The notes beneath the pieces were generated by a model. That model was not told the DNA's origin, searched no databases, and worked only from the letters and a program-made list of their open reading frames with translations. A program made the position numbers and the translations under genes. This document shows positions 17,075-25,267 of a stretch of 64,000 bases of DNA, one piece after another; the stretch's first letter is position 1, and each line of letters starts with the position of its first letter. Source of the DNA: DATAEY01 sp045805565 (lineage in GTDB: Bacteria > Actinomycetota > Thermoleophilia > Solirubrobacterales > Solirubrobacteraceae); contig JBJMKZ010000023.1 of NCBI GenBank assembly GCA_045805565.1, forward strand, positions 62,001-126,000, given 5' to 3'.

Positions 17075-17080
17075 TAGAAT
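17075..17080 (+). promoter_or_regulatory. -10 element of hrcA
   Basis: TAGAAT ends 6 nt before the hrcA ATG. No CIRCE operator (TTAGCACTC-N9-GAGTGCTAA) is visible in the 69-base gap. Confidence 0.55.
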
Positions 17081-17086
17081 CGAGCC

Positions 17087-18103
17087 ATGCTCAGCGCCCG
17101 TCAGGAGCTGATTCTTCGCAAGGTGGTGGAGGGCCACCTCCATGGAGGCCAGCCGGTCGGCTCGAAGCTGCTGGCCAGCGACGTCGACGTGGACTGGGGC
17201 GCCTCCACCGTGCGTCACGAGCTGGCCGTGCTCGAGGAGCACGGTCTTCTCGCGCACCCCCATACCTCCGCTGGCCGGATACCCACCGAGTCCGGCTATC
17301 GCTACTTCGTCGATCGCCTGCTGCCGCAGGCCGCCGAACGAGACCCCCGCCTGTCGCTGTCGCTCGTGCGCACCGAGGTGGACGAGGCGGTGCGCGTCAC
17401 CACCGAGACACTGTCGCAGGTCACCAACCTGCTGGCGATCGTGTCGGCTCCCCCGATCGAGACCTCGACGGTCAAGCATGTCGAGGTGCTCTCGCTCCAG
17501 CCCCAGGTCCTGATGGTGGTGGTGATCACCTCGACCGGCGGGGTGACCAAGCGGGTCTTCACCTTCGACGAGCCGGTGGACCCGGGCCTCGCGCACTGGG
17601 CGGCGAGCTACCTCAACGAGAGGCTGGTGGGCCTCGGCCTGGGCGCGCGCATGCTGGCGGCGCGGCTCAGCGACGACGAGCTGTCTGCGCGCGAGCAGGC
17701 GTTCCTCTCCGAGTTGGCACCCGCGTTCACCGAGCTGGCCGATACCGCAGAGCACACGCTTTACGTCGAGGGAGCTGCGCGGCTGCTCAACGAGCACCGC
17801 TTCGAGGACGTCTCCCAGCTCAACCAGTTGATGGAGCTCCTCGAACGCCGGGTCACCCTGCTCGGCGTGCTGCGCGAGGCGCTCGCCCGGCCCGACGTCT
17901 ACGTGCGCATCGGGCGGGAGAACGCGGCGCCGGCGCTGCGGTCGCTGGCCGTGGTCGCCGCCTCCTACGGGCTGCCGCGACGCAACCTGGGGACGGTCTC
18001 GGTGATCGGGCCGATGCGCATGGACTACGCCGCCGCGATCGGCTCGGTCCGTGACGCCGCGTTCCAGCTCTCTCGCTTCGTGCAGGACCTGTACGACGAG
18101 TGA
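17087..18103 (+). CDS. hrcA: heat-inducible transcription repressor HrcA
   Basis: 338 residues. It has an N-terminal winged-helix DNA-binding domain (residues 1-80, QELILRKVVEGHLHGGQPVGSK, STVRHELAVLEEHGLL, TSAGRIPTESGYRYFVD), then the GAF-like inserted domain and a C-terminus with VIGPMRMDYAAAIGSV. HrcA represses chaperone genes through CIRCE and is kept active by GroEL. dnaJ follows after one base and prmA overlaps dnaJ, giving the hrcA-dnaJ-prmA operon common in Gram-positive bacteria. grpE and dnaK are not here. Confidence 0.96.
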   Translation: MLSARQELILRKVVEGHLHGGQPVGSKLLASDVDVDWGASTVRHELAVLEEHGLLAHPHTSAGRIPTESGYRYFVDRLLPQAAERDPRLSLSLVRTEVDEAVRVTTETLSQVTNLLAIVSAPPIETSTVKHVEVLSLQPQVLMVVVITSTGGVTKRVFTFDEPVDPGLAHWAASYLNERLVGLGLGARMLAARLSDDELSAREQAFLSELAPAFTELADTAEHTLYVEGAARLLNEHRFEDVSQLNQLMELLERRVTLLGVLREALARPDVYVRIGRENAAPALRSLAVVAASYGLPRRNLGTVSVIGPMRMDYAAAIGSVRDAAFQLSRFVQDLYDE

Positions 18104-18104
18104 C

Positions 18105-19226
18105 ATGGCGGCCGACTACTACGAGGTCCTGGGGGTCTCGCGCGGAGCCGGCGAGGGGGAGATCAAGAAGGCGTTCCGCCGCCTGGCCCGGGAGCTGCAC
18201 CCCGACGTCAACGCCCACGACCCGGACGCCGAGGCGAAGTTCAAGGAGGCGGCGGAGGCGTACGAGGTCCTGTCGGATCCGGAGCGCCGTCGCATCTACG
18301 ACCGCTACGGGCCCGAGGGCCTGAGATCCGGGGGCTACGCGCCGAGCTTCGAGGGCTTCGGCTCGTTCGCCGACATCTTCGACGCCTTCTTCGGCGGCGA
18401 CCCGTTCGGGTTCGGCGGCGCCCGGCCCGGCGGGGCCGTCCAGGGGGGCGACGTCGCGGTCAGCGTCGACATCGAGCTGGCCGACGTGGCCACCGCCACC
18501 TCCGCCGAGGTCTCCTACGACGCGGTCACGCGCTGCGATCGCTGCCACGGCAACCGGGCCGAGCCGGGCACGCCGATCGAGACCTGCGAGCGCTGCGGCG
18601 GCGCGGGGCAGCTGCGCGCGGTGTCGCGCACCGCCTTCGGCCAGATGGTGCGCGCGGCGGTGTGCGACACCTGCGGGGGGGAGGGGTCGGTCGCGCGGAC
18701 GCCGTGCCGGGAGTGCCGGGGGCGGGGTCGCACCGCCGCGCTTCGCCGGATCTCGGTGGACATCCCCGCCGGCATCCAGGACGGCCAGCGGCTGCGGCTG
18801 GCCGGGCGCGGTCACGCCGGCGAGGCGGGGGGGCCGCCGGGCGACCTCTACGTCCTGGTGCGCGTGCGGGAGGACGAGCGGTTCCTGCGCGACGACGGCG
18901 ACCTGGTCACCGTGGTGGACGTCCCCGCGCCCGCCGCCTCCCTGGGGACGAAGGTCGGGGTCCCGACGCTCGACGGCCAGATCGAGATCGAGCTGGCGCC
19001 GGGGACGCAGCCCGGCGATTCCGTCCGGCTCGCGGGTCGTGGGCTTCCGTCGCTGCGCGGAGGGCCCCGGGGGGACCTGCGGGTGGTGGTCAACGTGGTC
19101 GTCCCTCGCCGTCTCACCGGCGAGCAGCGGGAGCTGCTGGAGGAGCTGACGGCGACGCTGTCGGAGGACAACCTGCGCTCCGACGAGGGCGTCTTCGCCA
19201 GGCTGCGGCGCGTCCTGCGCGCGTGA
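18105..19226 (+). CDS. dnaJ: chaperone protein DnaJ
   Basis: 373 residues from ATG 18105. The J domain (about 1-68) carries HPD in ELHPDVNAHD, which stimulates DnaK ATPase. A Gly/Phe-rich linker (FEGFGSFADIFDAFFGG) leads to four zinc-binding repeats (CDRCHGN, CERCGGAG, CDTCGGEG, CRECRGRG), then two beta-sandwich substrate-binding domains. It is a complete type I DnaJ, with the first zinc repeat lacking its last Gly. The start after the hrcA stop is preferred over longer in-frame readings. Confidence 0.96.
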   Translation: MAADYYEVLGVSRGAGEGEIKKAFRRLARELHPDVNAHDPDAEAKFKEAAEAYEVLSDPERRRIYDRYGPEGLRSGGYAPSFEGFGSFADIFDAFFGGDPFGFGGARPGGAVQGGDVAVSVDIELADVATATSAEVSYDAVTRCDRCHGNRAEPGTPIETCERCGGAGQLRAVSRTAFGQMVRAAVCDTCGGEGSVARTPCRECRGRGRTAALRRISVDIPAGIQDGQRLRLAGRGHAGEAGGPPGDLYVLVRVREDERFLRDDGDLVTVVDVPAPAASLGTKVGVPTLDGQIEIELAPGTQPGDSVRLAGRGLPSLRGGPRGDLRVVVNVVVPRRLTGEQRELLEELTATLSEDNLRSDEGVFARLRRVLRA

Positions 19227-20032
19227 TCCGGCTCGGCCTGCGCGTACGCCGGGAGCGGGCGGAGCTGGTCCTGGCCGAGCTGCTGGAGCTTGCCCCCAAC
19301 GGCGTGGAGGAGGCCGACGCGGGCGAGCTGGTGGAGTTCGCCGTCTACGGCGCGCCCGGGGAGCTCCCGGAGCTGCCGGCGCTGCGCGCGGCGGCCGGCG
19401 ACGCGCTCTGCGAGGTGGTGACCGAGCGGCTGCCCGAGGACTGGTTCGACGGGTGGAAGCGCTTCCATCCGCCCGTCCTGATCGGCGACCGGCTCCGGGT
19501 CAGGCCTCCCTGGGAGCCAGCCGCGACGGCCGGCGATCGGGTGGACCTGGTGATCGACCCCGGCCAGGCGTTCGGCACCGGGTCCCACGACACCACCCGC
19601 GCGTGCCTGGAGCTGATGCTGAGCCTCGCGCCGGCGGGCTCGTTCGCGGACATCGGCTGCGGCTCCGGCGTGCTGGCGATCACGGCCGCCACGCTGGGCT
19701 GGGGGCCGGTGCTGGCTCTCGACCACGAGCCCGCGGCGGTGCGGGCGGCGCGCGCCAACGCCCAGGCCAACCGCGTGGAGGTCGAGGTGCGCCGCTTCGA
19801 CCTGCGTCGAGAACCGCCGCCCGCGACGGGCACCATCGCGGCCAACCTGCTTCGTCCGCTGCTGCTCGAGCTGGCCGCGGCCATGGAACAGCCGCCGCGT
19901 CACCTGGTGGCCGGCGGGCTGCTGCGCGACCAGGCCGACGAGGTGGCCGGCGCCTTCCGTGACGCCGGCCTGCGCGAGACTCGGCGCCACGAGGCCGGCG
20001 AGTGGGCGACGCTGCTGCTGGAAGGCGGGTGA
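19223..20032 (+). CDS. prmA: ribosomal protein L11 methyltransferase
   Basis: 269 residues from GTG 19223, overlapping the dnaJ stop (GTGA). PrmA trimethylates ribosomal protein L11. The N-terminal substrate domain is followed by DPGQAFGTGSHDTTRACLELM and the SAM-binding motif FADIGCGSGVLAITAA; the usual N/D-x-P-Y motif region reads IAANLLRPLL, as in PrmA. Slightly short but complete. Its own stop overlaps the start of an oxidoreductase stump. Confidence 0.92.
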   Translation: MIRLGLRVRRERAELVLAELLELAPNGVEEADAGELVEFAVYGAPGELPELPALRAAAGDALCEVVTERLPEDWFDGWKRFHPPVLIGDRLRVRPPWEPAATAGDRVDLVIDPGQAFGTGSHDTTRACLELMLSLAPAGSFADIGCGSGVLAITAATLGWGPVLALDHEPAAVRAARANAQANRVEVEVRRFDLRREPPPATGTIAANLLRPLLLELAAAMEQPPRHLVAGGLLRDQADEVAGAFRDAGLRETRRHEAGEWATLLLEGG

Positions 20033-20148
20033 CGGCGCCGCTCGGCGCGGCGATCGTCGGCGCCGGCCACGACGGACTGGTCGCCGCGGCGTACCTGGCG
20101 CGTGCGGGCCTCTCGGTCGCGGCGTCGCCCCTCGACGCCGTGGGCTAG
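20029..20148 (+). pseudogene. 5' stump of an FAD-dependent oxidoreductase gene
   Basis: 39 codons start with a GTGA overlap on the prmA stop and read AAIVGAGHDGLVAAAYLARAG, the dinucleotide-binding beta-alpha-beta motif of PYROXD2/CrtI-type FAD oxidoreductases (family form GAGxxGLVAA). After SVAASPLDAVG the frame stops. The remaining ~450 codons expected for the family are absent here and beyond the adjoining ABC operon. The junction lies about 10 codons before the stop and abuts the 3' end of the oppositely oriented permease gene, with which it overlaps by 4 bases. I read it as a remnant left by a deletion or replacement. Confidence 0.75.
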
Positions 20149-21365
20149 ACCCTGCCCGCCGCCTGCCGCTGCTGGCGCGCGATCGCGTCGATGATCACCG
20201 CGGCCAACAGCACCGCCCCGGTCACCATGAACTTGACCGACGACTCGAGCGCGAGCAGGTCCATCCCGTTGGAGATGGACCCGATGACCAGCGCGCCCAG
20301 CAACGCCGACCACACCGATCCCCGCCCGCCGAACAGGCTGGTGCCCGCGATCACCGGCCCTGCGATGGCCAGCAGCAAGAGGTCGCTCCCGCCCGAGCTC
20401 TGGTTCACCGCGAGCAGCCGGGACGCCGCCAGGATCCCCCCGACCGCCGACATCGTGCCCGCGATGGTGAAAACCGCCACCCGGATGTGGTTGACCCGGA
20501 TGCCCGCCCGGCGCGCCGCCTCGGCGTTGCCGCCCACGGCGAATACGTGACGGCCGAAGCGCGTGCGGGTGGCCACGTACTGCATGCCCGCGACGAACGC
20601 GATGAGGATCAGCACGGCGAGGGGCACGCCGCGGTCGGAGTTGAGGAGCGCCACCACCGCCAGCACGGCGACGGCGACCACCGCGAGGCGCACGATCAGC
20701 CCGCCGACCTGCTGATCGACCAGCCCGGCGGCCACCCGCCGGCGCCAAGCCCCCAGCGTTCCGCCGGCGTACGCGCCGATCACCACCAGCGCGACGATCC
20801 ACCCCACCGTCGGGGCATAGAAGGTGTTGGCCAGGCCGGTGAGCTTCGGATCCGTGAGGTTGATCGTGCCGGTCTCGCCCAGCACGTAGAGCAGGGCGCC
20901 CTGCCAGGCGAGCAGCCCGGCAAGCGTGACGACGAAGGACGGTATCCCGAACCGCGTGAACAGAGCCCCCTGCACCGTTCCGATCACCGTCCCGGTGAGC
21001 ACCCCGGCCACGACCGCCAGATACGGGCTCCATCCGTGCTTGACGTTGAGCACCGCCATGGCGGCGGCGGCCAGCCCGCTGACCGCTCCCACCGACAGGT
21101 CGATCTCGCCCAGCAGCAGGACGTAGACCACGCCCACCGAGATCAGCCCGGTGGCCGTGATCTGCAGCATGAGGTTGGTGAGGTTGACCGCCGACAGGAA
21201 GCGGTCGTTCTGGATCTGGAAGATGATCCAGATGACGGCCAGGCCGACGACGACGCGCAGCGAGGCGAGGTCGCCCTGGGCGAAGCGGCGCGCGAGCCCG
21301 GCGCGCGCGCGCCCCCCCGTCAGCTCGTCGGCGGAGGGGGCGGCGGCCTGGGGATCGGTGCTCAT
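20145..21365 (-). CDS. sugar ABC transporter permease, XylH-like
   Basis: 406 residues with about 10 hydrophobic helices, a member of the BPD_transp_2 family used for pentose/hexose import (XylH, RbsC). Segments such as LGEIDLSVGAVSGLAAA and GGRGSVWSALLGALVIGSISNGMDLL match the family. It forms the membrane channel for the ATPase and binding protein encoded upstream on the same strand, to which it is joined by an ATGA overlap. It is the last gene of the operon. Confidence 0.93.
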   Translation of the reverse strand: MSTDPQAAAPSADELTGGRARAGLARRFAQGDLASLRVVVGLAVIWIIFQIQNDRFLSAVNLTNLMLQITATGLISVGVVYVLLLGEIDLSVGAVSGLAAAAMAVLNVKHGWSPYLAVVAGVLTGTVIGTVQGALFTRFGIPSFVVTLAGLLAWQGALLYVLGETGTINLTDPKLTGLANTFYAPTVGWIVALVVIGAYAGGTLGAWRRRVAAGLVDQQVGGLIVRLAVVAVAVLAVVALLNSDRGVPLAVLILIAFVAGMQYVATRTRFGRHVFAVGGNAEAARRAGIRVNHIRVAVFTIAGTMSAVGGILAASRLLAVNQSSGGSDLLLLAIAGPVIAGTSLFGGRGSVWSALLGALVIGSISNGMDLLALESSVKFMVTGAVLLAAVIIDAIARQQRQAAGRV

Positions 21366-22174
21366 CGCGGACCCTCCGGCGCGCCGCCCGGGCTGTCGCC
21401 CTGGGTCGTGCCGTCGCCGCCGAACTGCGCGCCGGTGATGGCGGCGACGACCTCCTCCTGGGTGGTGCCGCGCACGTCGAAGTCTCCGGCCGCCCGTCCC
21501 AGGCGCAGGACGAAGATGCGGTCGGTGACCTCGAAGACGTCCGCCAGGTTGTGGCTGATGACCACGATGCCCAGGCCGCGCTCGCGCAGCCGCTTGATCA
21601 GCCCGAGCACCTGGGCGGTCTGGGCGACTCCGAGCGCGGCCGTCGGCTCGTCGAGCAGCACCACCTTCGGCTCACCCAGCAGGGAGCGGGCCACCGCCAC
21701 CTGCTGTCGCTGGCCCCCCGACATGGTTCCGACCTCGGCCCGCACGCTCGGGATCGAGACGGCCAGCTGGTCTAGCAGCTCGTGCGAGCGGTGCTCCATC
21801 GTCGTCTCGTTGAGCTGGCGCGCCAGGCCGGCGGGACCGGGCGCGATCAGCTCGGTGCCCAGGAACAGGTTGGCCACCACGTCGAGGTTGTCGCAGAGCG
21901 CGAGATCCTGGTAGACGGTGGCGATCCCGAGCGCGGTGGCGTCGTTGGGCCCGCCGATCGTGACCGGCTCGCCGTCGAAGAAGAACTCCCCCTCGTCGGG
22001 CTCGTAGATCCCCGAGATCGTCTTCACCAGCGTCGACTTCCCGGCTCCGTTGTCGCCCACCAGACCGACGACCTCGCCGCCGTGGACCTCGAAGTCGACG
22101 CCGCCCAGCGCCTGGACGGGCCCGAACCGCTTGGTCACCCCGCGCAGGGCCAGCAGCGCGCCGTTCGCGCTCAT
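21362..22174 (-). CDS. sugar ABC transporter ATP-binding protein
   Basis: 270 residues with one ABC domain: Walker A GDNGAGKST, signature SGGQRQQVAVARSLL, Walker B KVVLLDEPTAALG and switch His in VVISHNLADV. XylG and RbsA carry two fused ABC domains, so this half-size form should work as a homodimer, as in several actinobacterial sugar importers. It is flanked by 4-base overlaps with both neighbours, which indicates one tightly coupled operon. Confidence 0.94.
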   Translation of the reverse strand: MSANGALLALRGVTKRFGPVQALGGVDFEVHGGEVVGLVGDNGAGKSTLVKTISGIYEPDEGEFFFDGEPVTIGGPNDATALGIATVYQDLALCDNLDVVANLFLGTELIAPGPAGLARQLNETTMEHRSHELLDQLAVSIPSVRAEVGTMSGGQRQQVAVARSLLGEPKVVLLDEPTAALGVAQTAQVLGLIKRLRERGLGIVVISHNLADVFEVTDRIFVLRLGRAAGDFDVRGTTQEEVVAAITGAQFGGDGTTQGDSPGGAPEGPR

Positions 22175-23256
22175 CCGCTGATCCCGGCGGACCTGCAGGC
22201 GCTCGCGAACGATCCGGTGCAGACCTGGGAGGCCTTCCAGAAACCGTCCCTGATCACCGTGTCCTTGACGTTGGACTTGGTGACGGCCACCGGGGTGAGG
22301 ATCACGGAGGGCACGGCCCTCTTGCCGTTGTTGGAGCGCTGGTTGATCACGCCGGTGGGGGCCGGCCGGCTCTGGGCCAGGGCGGCGGCGATCTGGGCGG
22401 CGGCGGCGGCCTCGGGCTTGACCGCCTTATAGACCGTCATGTACTGCTGCCCGGCCAGGATTCGCTGGATCGCATCCAGCTCGGCGTCCTGCCCCGTGGT
22501 CGGTCGGGTCGCGGGATCGATGCCCGCGGCCTTCATCGCCGCGATGGCGCCACCCGCGGTCCCGTCGTTGGCCGCGTAGACGCCGACGAATCCGTTGTTG
22601 CCCAGCGCGGTTATCGCCTGCTGCATCTCGTTCTGGGCCTGGTCGGGGCTCCAGTCGGGGGTGTCGTACTGCTTGGCGACGTTGAACCCGCTGGTCTTCA
22701 GCACGCTCAGGGCGCCCTGCTTGAACAGCTTCGCGTTGTTGTCGGTGGGGGCGCCGTTGATCATCGTGATCGCGCCGCTGGCCCGTCCGCTCGAGCGCAG
22801 CTTCTTGACCAGGGTCTGCGCTTGGAGCCTGCCCACCCGCAGGTTGTCGAACGAGACGTAGTAGTCGATGTCGGCGTTGGTGATCAGCCGGTCGTAGCTG
22901 ATCACCGGGACCTTCTGCTGCTTGGCCCGCTGGACGATGACGCTGGCCGACGCCGCATCGACGGGATCGAGTACCAGCACCTTGGCCCCCTGGGTGAGCG
23001 CGGCCTCCGCCTGCTGTTGCTGCTTGGAGGCGTCCTGGTCGGCGTTGCTGTAGATCAGGCGGCAGCGCGGGCACGCCTGCTTGAGCCTGGTGGTGAAGTG
23101 CGGTCGGTCCTGGGATTCGTAGCGGGCGGTCTTGGACTCCGGGAGCAGGAGCGCGACCGTGGGCCCGCCGCCGCCACCTCCGCACGTGGCGACTAGCACG
23201 CTCGCCCCCAGCGCCACGACCGTCGAGACTGCCCGCATCGAAATGGCCTTGCCCAT
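22171..23256 (-). CDS. sugar ABC transporter substrate-binding lipoprotein, XylF-like
   Basis: 361 residues, a type 1 periplasmic binding protein. Segments VPVISYDRLITNADIDYYVSFDN and TGQDAELDAIQRILAGQQYMTVYK match the D-xylose-binding group closely, so a pentose ligand is likely. The N-terminal signal ends in LVATC followed by a Gly run. That is a lipobox with Thr before Cys, which is unusual (Gly, Ala or Ser is normal), so lipid anchoring is probable but not certain. An AAAGGGAG ribosome site precedes the ATG. First gene of the three-gene import operon. Confidence 0.9.
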   Translation of the reverse strand: MGKAISMRAVSTVVALGASVLVATCGGGGGGPTVALLLPESKTARYESQDRPHFTTRLKQACPRCRLIYSNADQDASKQQQQAEAALTQGAKVLVLDPVDAASASVIVQRAKQQKVPVISYDRLITNADIDYYVSFDNLRVGRLQAQTLVKKLRSSGRASGAITMINGAPTDNNAKLFKQGALSVLKTSGFNVAKQYDTPDWSPDQAQNEMQQAITALGNNGFVGVYAANDGTAGGAIAAMKAAGIDPATRPTTGQDAELDAIQRILAGQQYMTVYKAVKPEAAAAAQIAAALAQSRPAPTGVINQRSNNGKRAVPSVILTPVAVTKSNVKDTVIRDGFWKASQVCTGSFASACRSAGISG

Positions 23257-23285
23257 CTGCGCTCCCTTTCTTCTCGCCGGCTCCG

Positions 23286-23314
23286 ACTCTCCACCTGCCC
23301 GGGGGGCCTGTCAA
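23286..23314 (-). promoter_or_regulatory. possible promoter of the sugar ABC operon
   Basis: On the minus strand a perfect TTGACA (23314-23309) lies 17 nt before GAGAGT (23291-23286), a poor -10. A leader of ~25 nt with a ribosome site would follow. This is unlike the TANNNT promoters of the neighbours. Confidence 0.35.
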
Positions 23315-23376
23315 GTTCGATGTCCCGCTGCGCTTGGACCGCGGCGCCGGGGGTCGGACGGCGCTCCCCGGCCGCG

Positions 23377-23382
23377 TATCCT
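23377..23382 (+). promoter_or_regulatory. -10 element of yqeY
   Basis: TATCCT ends 8 nt before GTG 23391. Confidence 0.45.
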
Positions 23383-23390
23383 TGGGCGCG

Positions 23391-23819
23391 GTGACGATTG
23401 CCGACCAGGTCAGGGCCGATCTGTCCGACGCCATGAAGTCGGGCGACCGCGACCGCGTCGGCGCCCTGCGCTTCGTCCTGTCCGAGCTGCAGAAGGCGGC
23501 CAAGGAGGGCGGGGACGAGACAACCGCGCTGCGGCGCGAGCGCAAGCGGCGCCTCGACGCCGTCGACCAGTACCAAGCGGCCGGTCGCGACGACCTGGCC
23601 GAGCGAGAGCAGCAGGAGGCCGGCCTGATCGAGGCCTACCTCCCGCCCGAGCTGTCCGAGACGGAGCTGGATGAGATCGTGTCGGCCGCCGTGGGGGAGA
23701 CCGGCGCCAGCTCCGCCCAGGAGATGGGCCGGGTGATGGGCGTGGTCATGCCCCGCGTGGGCGGCCGCGCGGACGGCAAGCGGGTGTCGGCCAAGGTGCG
23801 GGAAGCCCTCGGTGCCTGA
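23391..23819 (+). CDS. yqeY: GatB/YqeY domain-containing protein
   Basis: 142 residues from GTG 23391. The protein matches YqeY throughout: MKSGDRDRVGALRFVLSELQ, YLPPELSETELDEIV and the C-terminal MGVVMPRVGGRADGKRVS. The domain resembles the tRNA-binding tail of GatB, but free-standing YqeY has no established reaction. It is followed by phoH after 24 bases, so the two may be co-transcribed. Confidence 0.93.
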   Translation: MTIADQVRADLSDAMKSGDRDRVGALRFVLSELQKAAKEGGDETTALRRERKRRLDAVDQYQAAGRDDLAEREQQEAGLIEAYLPPELSETELDEIVSAAVGETGASSAQEMGRVMGVVMPRVGGRADGKRVSAKVREALGA

Positions 23820-23843
23820 GGTCCGGCCGCCCAGCGGGGGCGC

Positions 23844-24839
23844 ATGATGCGCAGCCAGCTCGAGGTGCCCAATGCCGTGGCCGCCGGCCTCGCCGGCTCC
23901 GAGGACGCGATCCTCAAGGCGCTCGAGGGCCATCTCGCGTGCGACGTCTTCCTGCGTGGGAACGTGGTCACCCTCGACGGCGACCCCGAGGCGGTGCGCG
24001 CCGGAGCCACCGTCGTGCGCGAGCTGTCCGAGCTGATCCACGAGGGGCACGAGATCGCCCCGGGAACGATCGAGGCGGTCACCCGGGCGCTCGACCAGCA
24101 CGAGAGCCCGGCGAGGATCCTGGAGGACGTCGTGTGGCGCCACCGCTCGACCAAGGTCGCGCCCAAGACCCTCAACCAGAAGCGCTACGTCGACTCGATC
24201 CGCACCAACACGATCACCTTCGGCATCGGGCCGGCGGGCACCGGGAAGACTTTCCTGGCGGTGGCGATGGCGGTCGCCGCCCTCTCGCGTCGCGAGGTCA
24301 GCCGGATCATCCTCACCCGCCCGGCGGTGGAGGCGGGGGAGCGGCTGGGCTTCCTGCCCGGCGACTTGATGGCCAAGGTCGATCCCTACCTGCGGCCGCT
24401 GTTCGACGCCCTGCACGACATGATGGATCCCGAGCGGGTCTCGCAGCACCTCGAGCGTGGCGTCATCGAGATCGCCCCGCTGGCGTTCATGCGCGGACGC
24501 ACGCTCAACGACTCGTTCGTGATCCTGGACGAGGCGCAGAACACCAGCCCCGAGCAGATGAAGATGTTCCTCACCCGGCTGGGCTTCAACTCCAAGGTGG
24601 TGGTCACCGGCGACGTCACGCAGGTCGACCTGCCGCGCGATCAGCGCTCCGGCCTGGTGGTGGTGGGCGAGATCCTGGATCGGATCGAGGACATCGCCTT
24701 CGTGCGGCTCGGAGGCGAGGACGTCGTCCGCCACCACCTCGTGCAGCGCATCGTCGAGGCCTACGACGAGCACGCCGGCGCCACTCCGGCGCCGCGGCGC
24801 CCGCCCGAGCTGCGCGCCGCCCAGCGACGCGTCCGCTAG
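23844..24839 (+). CDS. phoH: PhoH family ATPase (YbeZ)
   Basis: 331 residues. An N-terminal segment (residues 20-110) is followed by a PhoH ATPase domain with Walker A GPAGTGKT at 129-136 and Walker B FVILDEAQNTSPEQMKM. PhoH/YbeZ is a probable RNA-acting ATPase that cooperates with the endonuclease YbeY, encoded 18 bases downstream. Two adjacent ATG codons are possible starts; the first is used here. Confidence 0.96.
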   Translation: MMRSQLEVPNAVAAGLAGSEDAILKALEGHLACDVFLRGNVVTLDGDPEAVRAGATVVRELSELIHEGHEIAPGTIEAVTRALDQHESPARILEDVVWRHRSTKVAPKTLNQKRYVDSIRTNTITFGIGPAGTGKTFLAVAMAVAALSRREVSRIILTRPAVEAGERLGFLPGDLMAKVDPYLRPLFDALHDMMDPERVSQHLERGVIEIAPLAFMRGRTLNDSFVILDEAQNTSPEQMKMFLTRLGFNSKVVVTGDVTQVDLPRDQRSGLVVVGEILDRIEDIAFVRLGGEDVVRHHLVQRIVEAYDEHAGATPAPRRPPELRAAQRRVR

Positions 24840-24857
24840 CCGGCCCCGGAGCGCGCG

Positions 24858-25262
24858 GTGATCGAGCGCCTCGAGGTGGAGGTCCTGGGCGTGGAGCGGG
24901 CCGCCGGCCGGATCGCCACCGAAGAGGTGGCGGCGCTGTGCGGCCGGGCGCTGGCGGCGGCGCGGATCCACCGCGGCCACGTCGCGGTCGAGTTCGTGTC
25001 GAGCTCATGCATTCGCGAGCTCAACCGCGTGTATCGCGGGCGCGACGCCGCCACCGACGTCCTCTCGTTCCCGGTCGACGCGGCGGCGCAGACCGCCGGA
25101 CCCCGCGAGCTCGGAGACGTGGTCGTGTGCCCCGCCGAGGCCGACGACCTGCGAGAGGCGGTGGTGCACGGCGCGCTCCACCTCGCCGGCCTTGACCACG
25201 AGTCCGACGCGGGCGAGATGCTGGCCCTCCAGCGCCGGGTCCTCGGCGCGCACACGGGCTGA
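24858..25262 (+). CDS. ybeY: endoribonuclease YbeY
   Basis: 134 residues. The zinc site HGALHLAGLDH (H-x3-H-x5-H) near the C-terminus and the upstream TDVLSFPVD motif define YbeY, a single-strand RNase in 16S rRNA 3'-end maturation and ribosome quality control. The start is GTG. It sits between phoH and era, the standard order and functional grouping. Confidence 0.95.
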   Translation: MIERLEVEVLGVERAAGRIATEEVAALCGRALAAARIHRGHVAVEFVSSSCIRELNRVYRGRDAATDVLSFPVDAAAQTAGPRELGDVVVCPAEADDLREAVVHGALHLAGLDHESDAGEMLALQRRVLGAHTG

Positions 25263-25267
25263 TCGGA

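Noticed and set aside
17018..17086. A CIRCE operator expected before hrcA.
   Set aside because: No TTAGCACTC or GAGTGCTAA half-site is present, even degenerate, in the 69-base gap.
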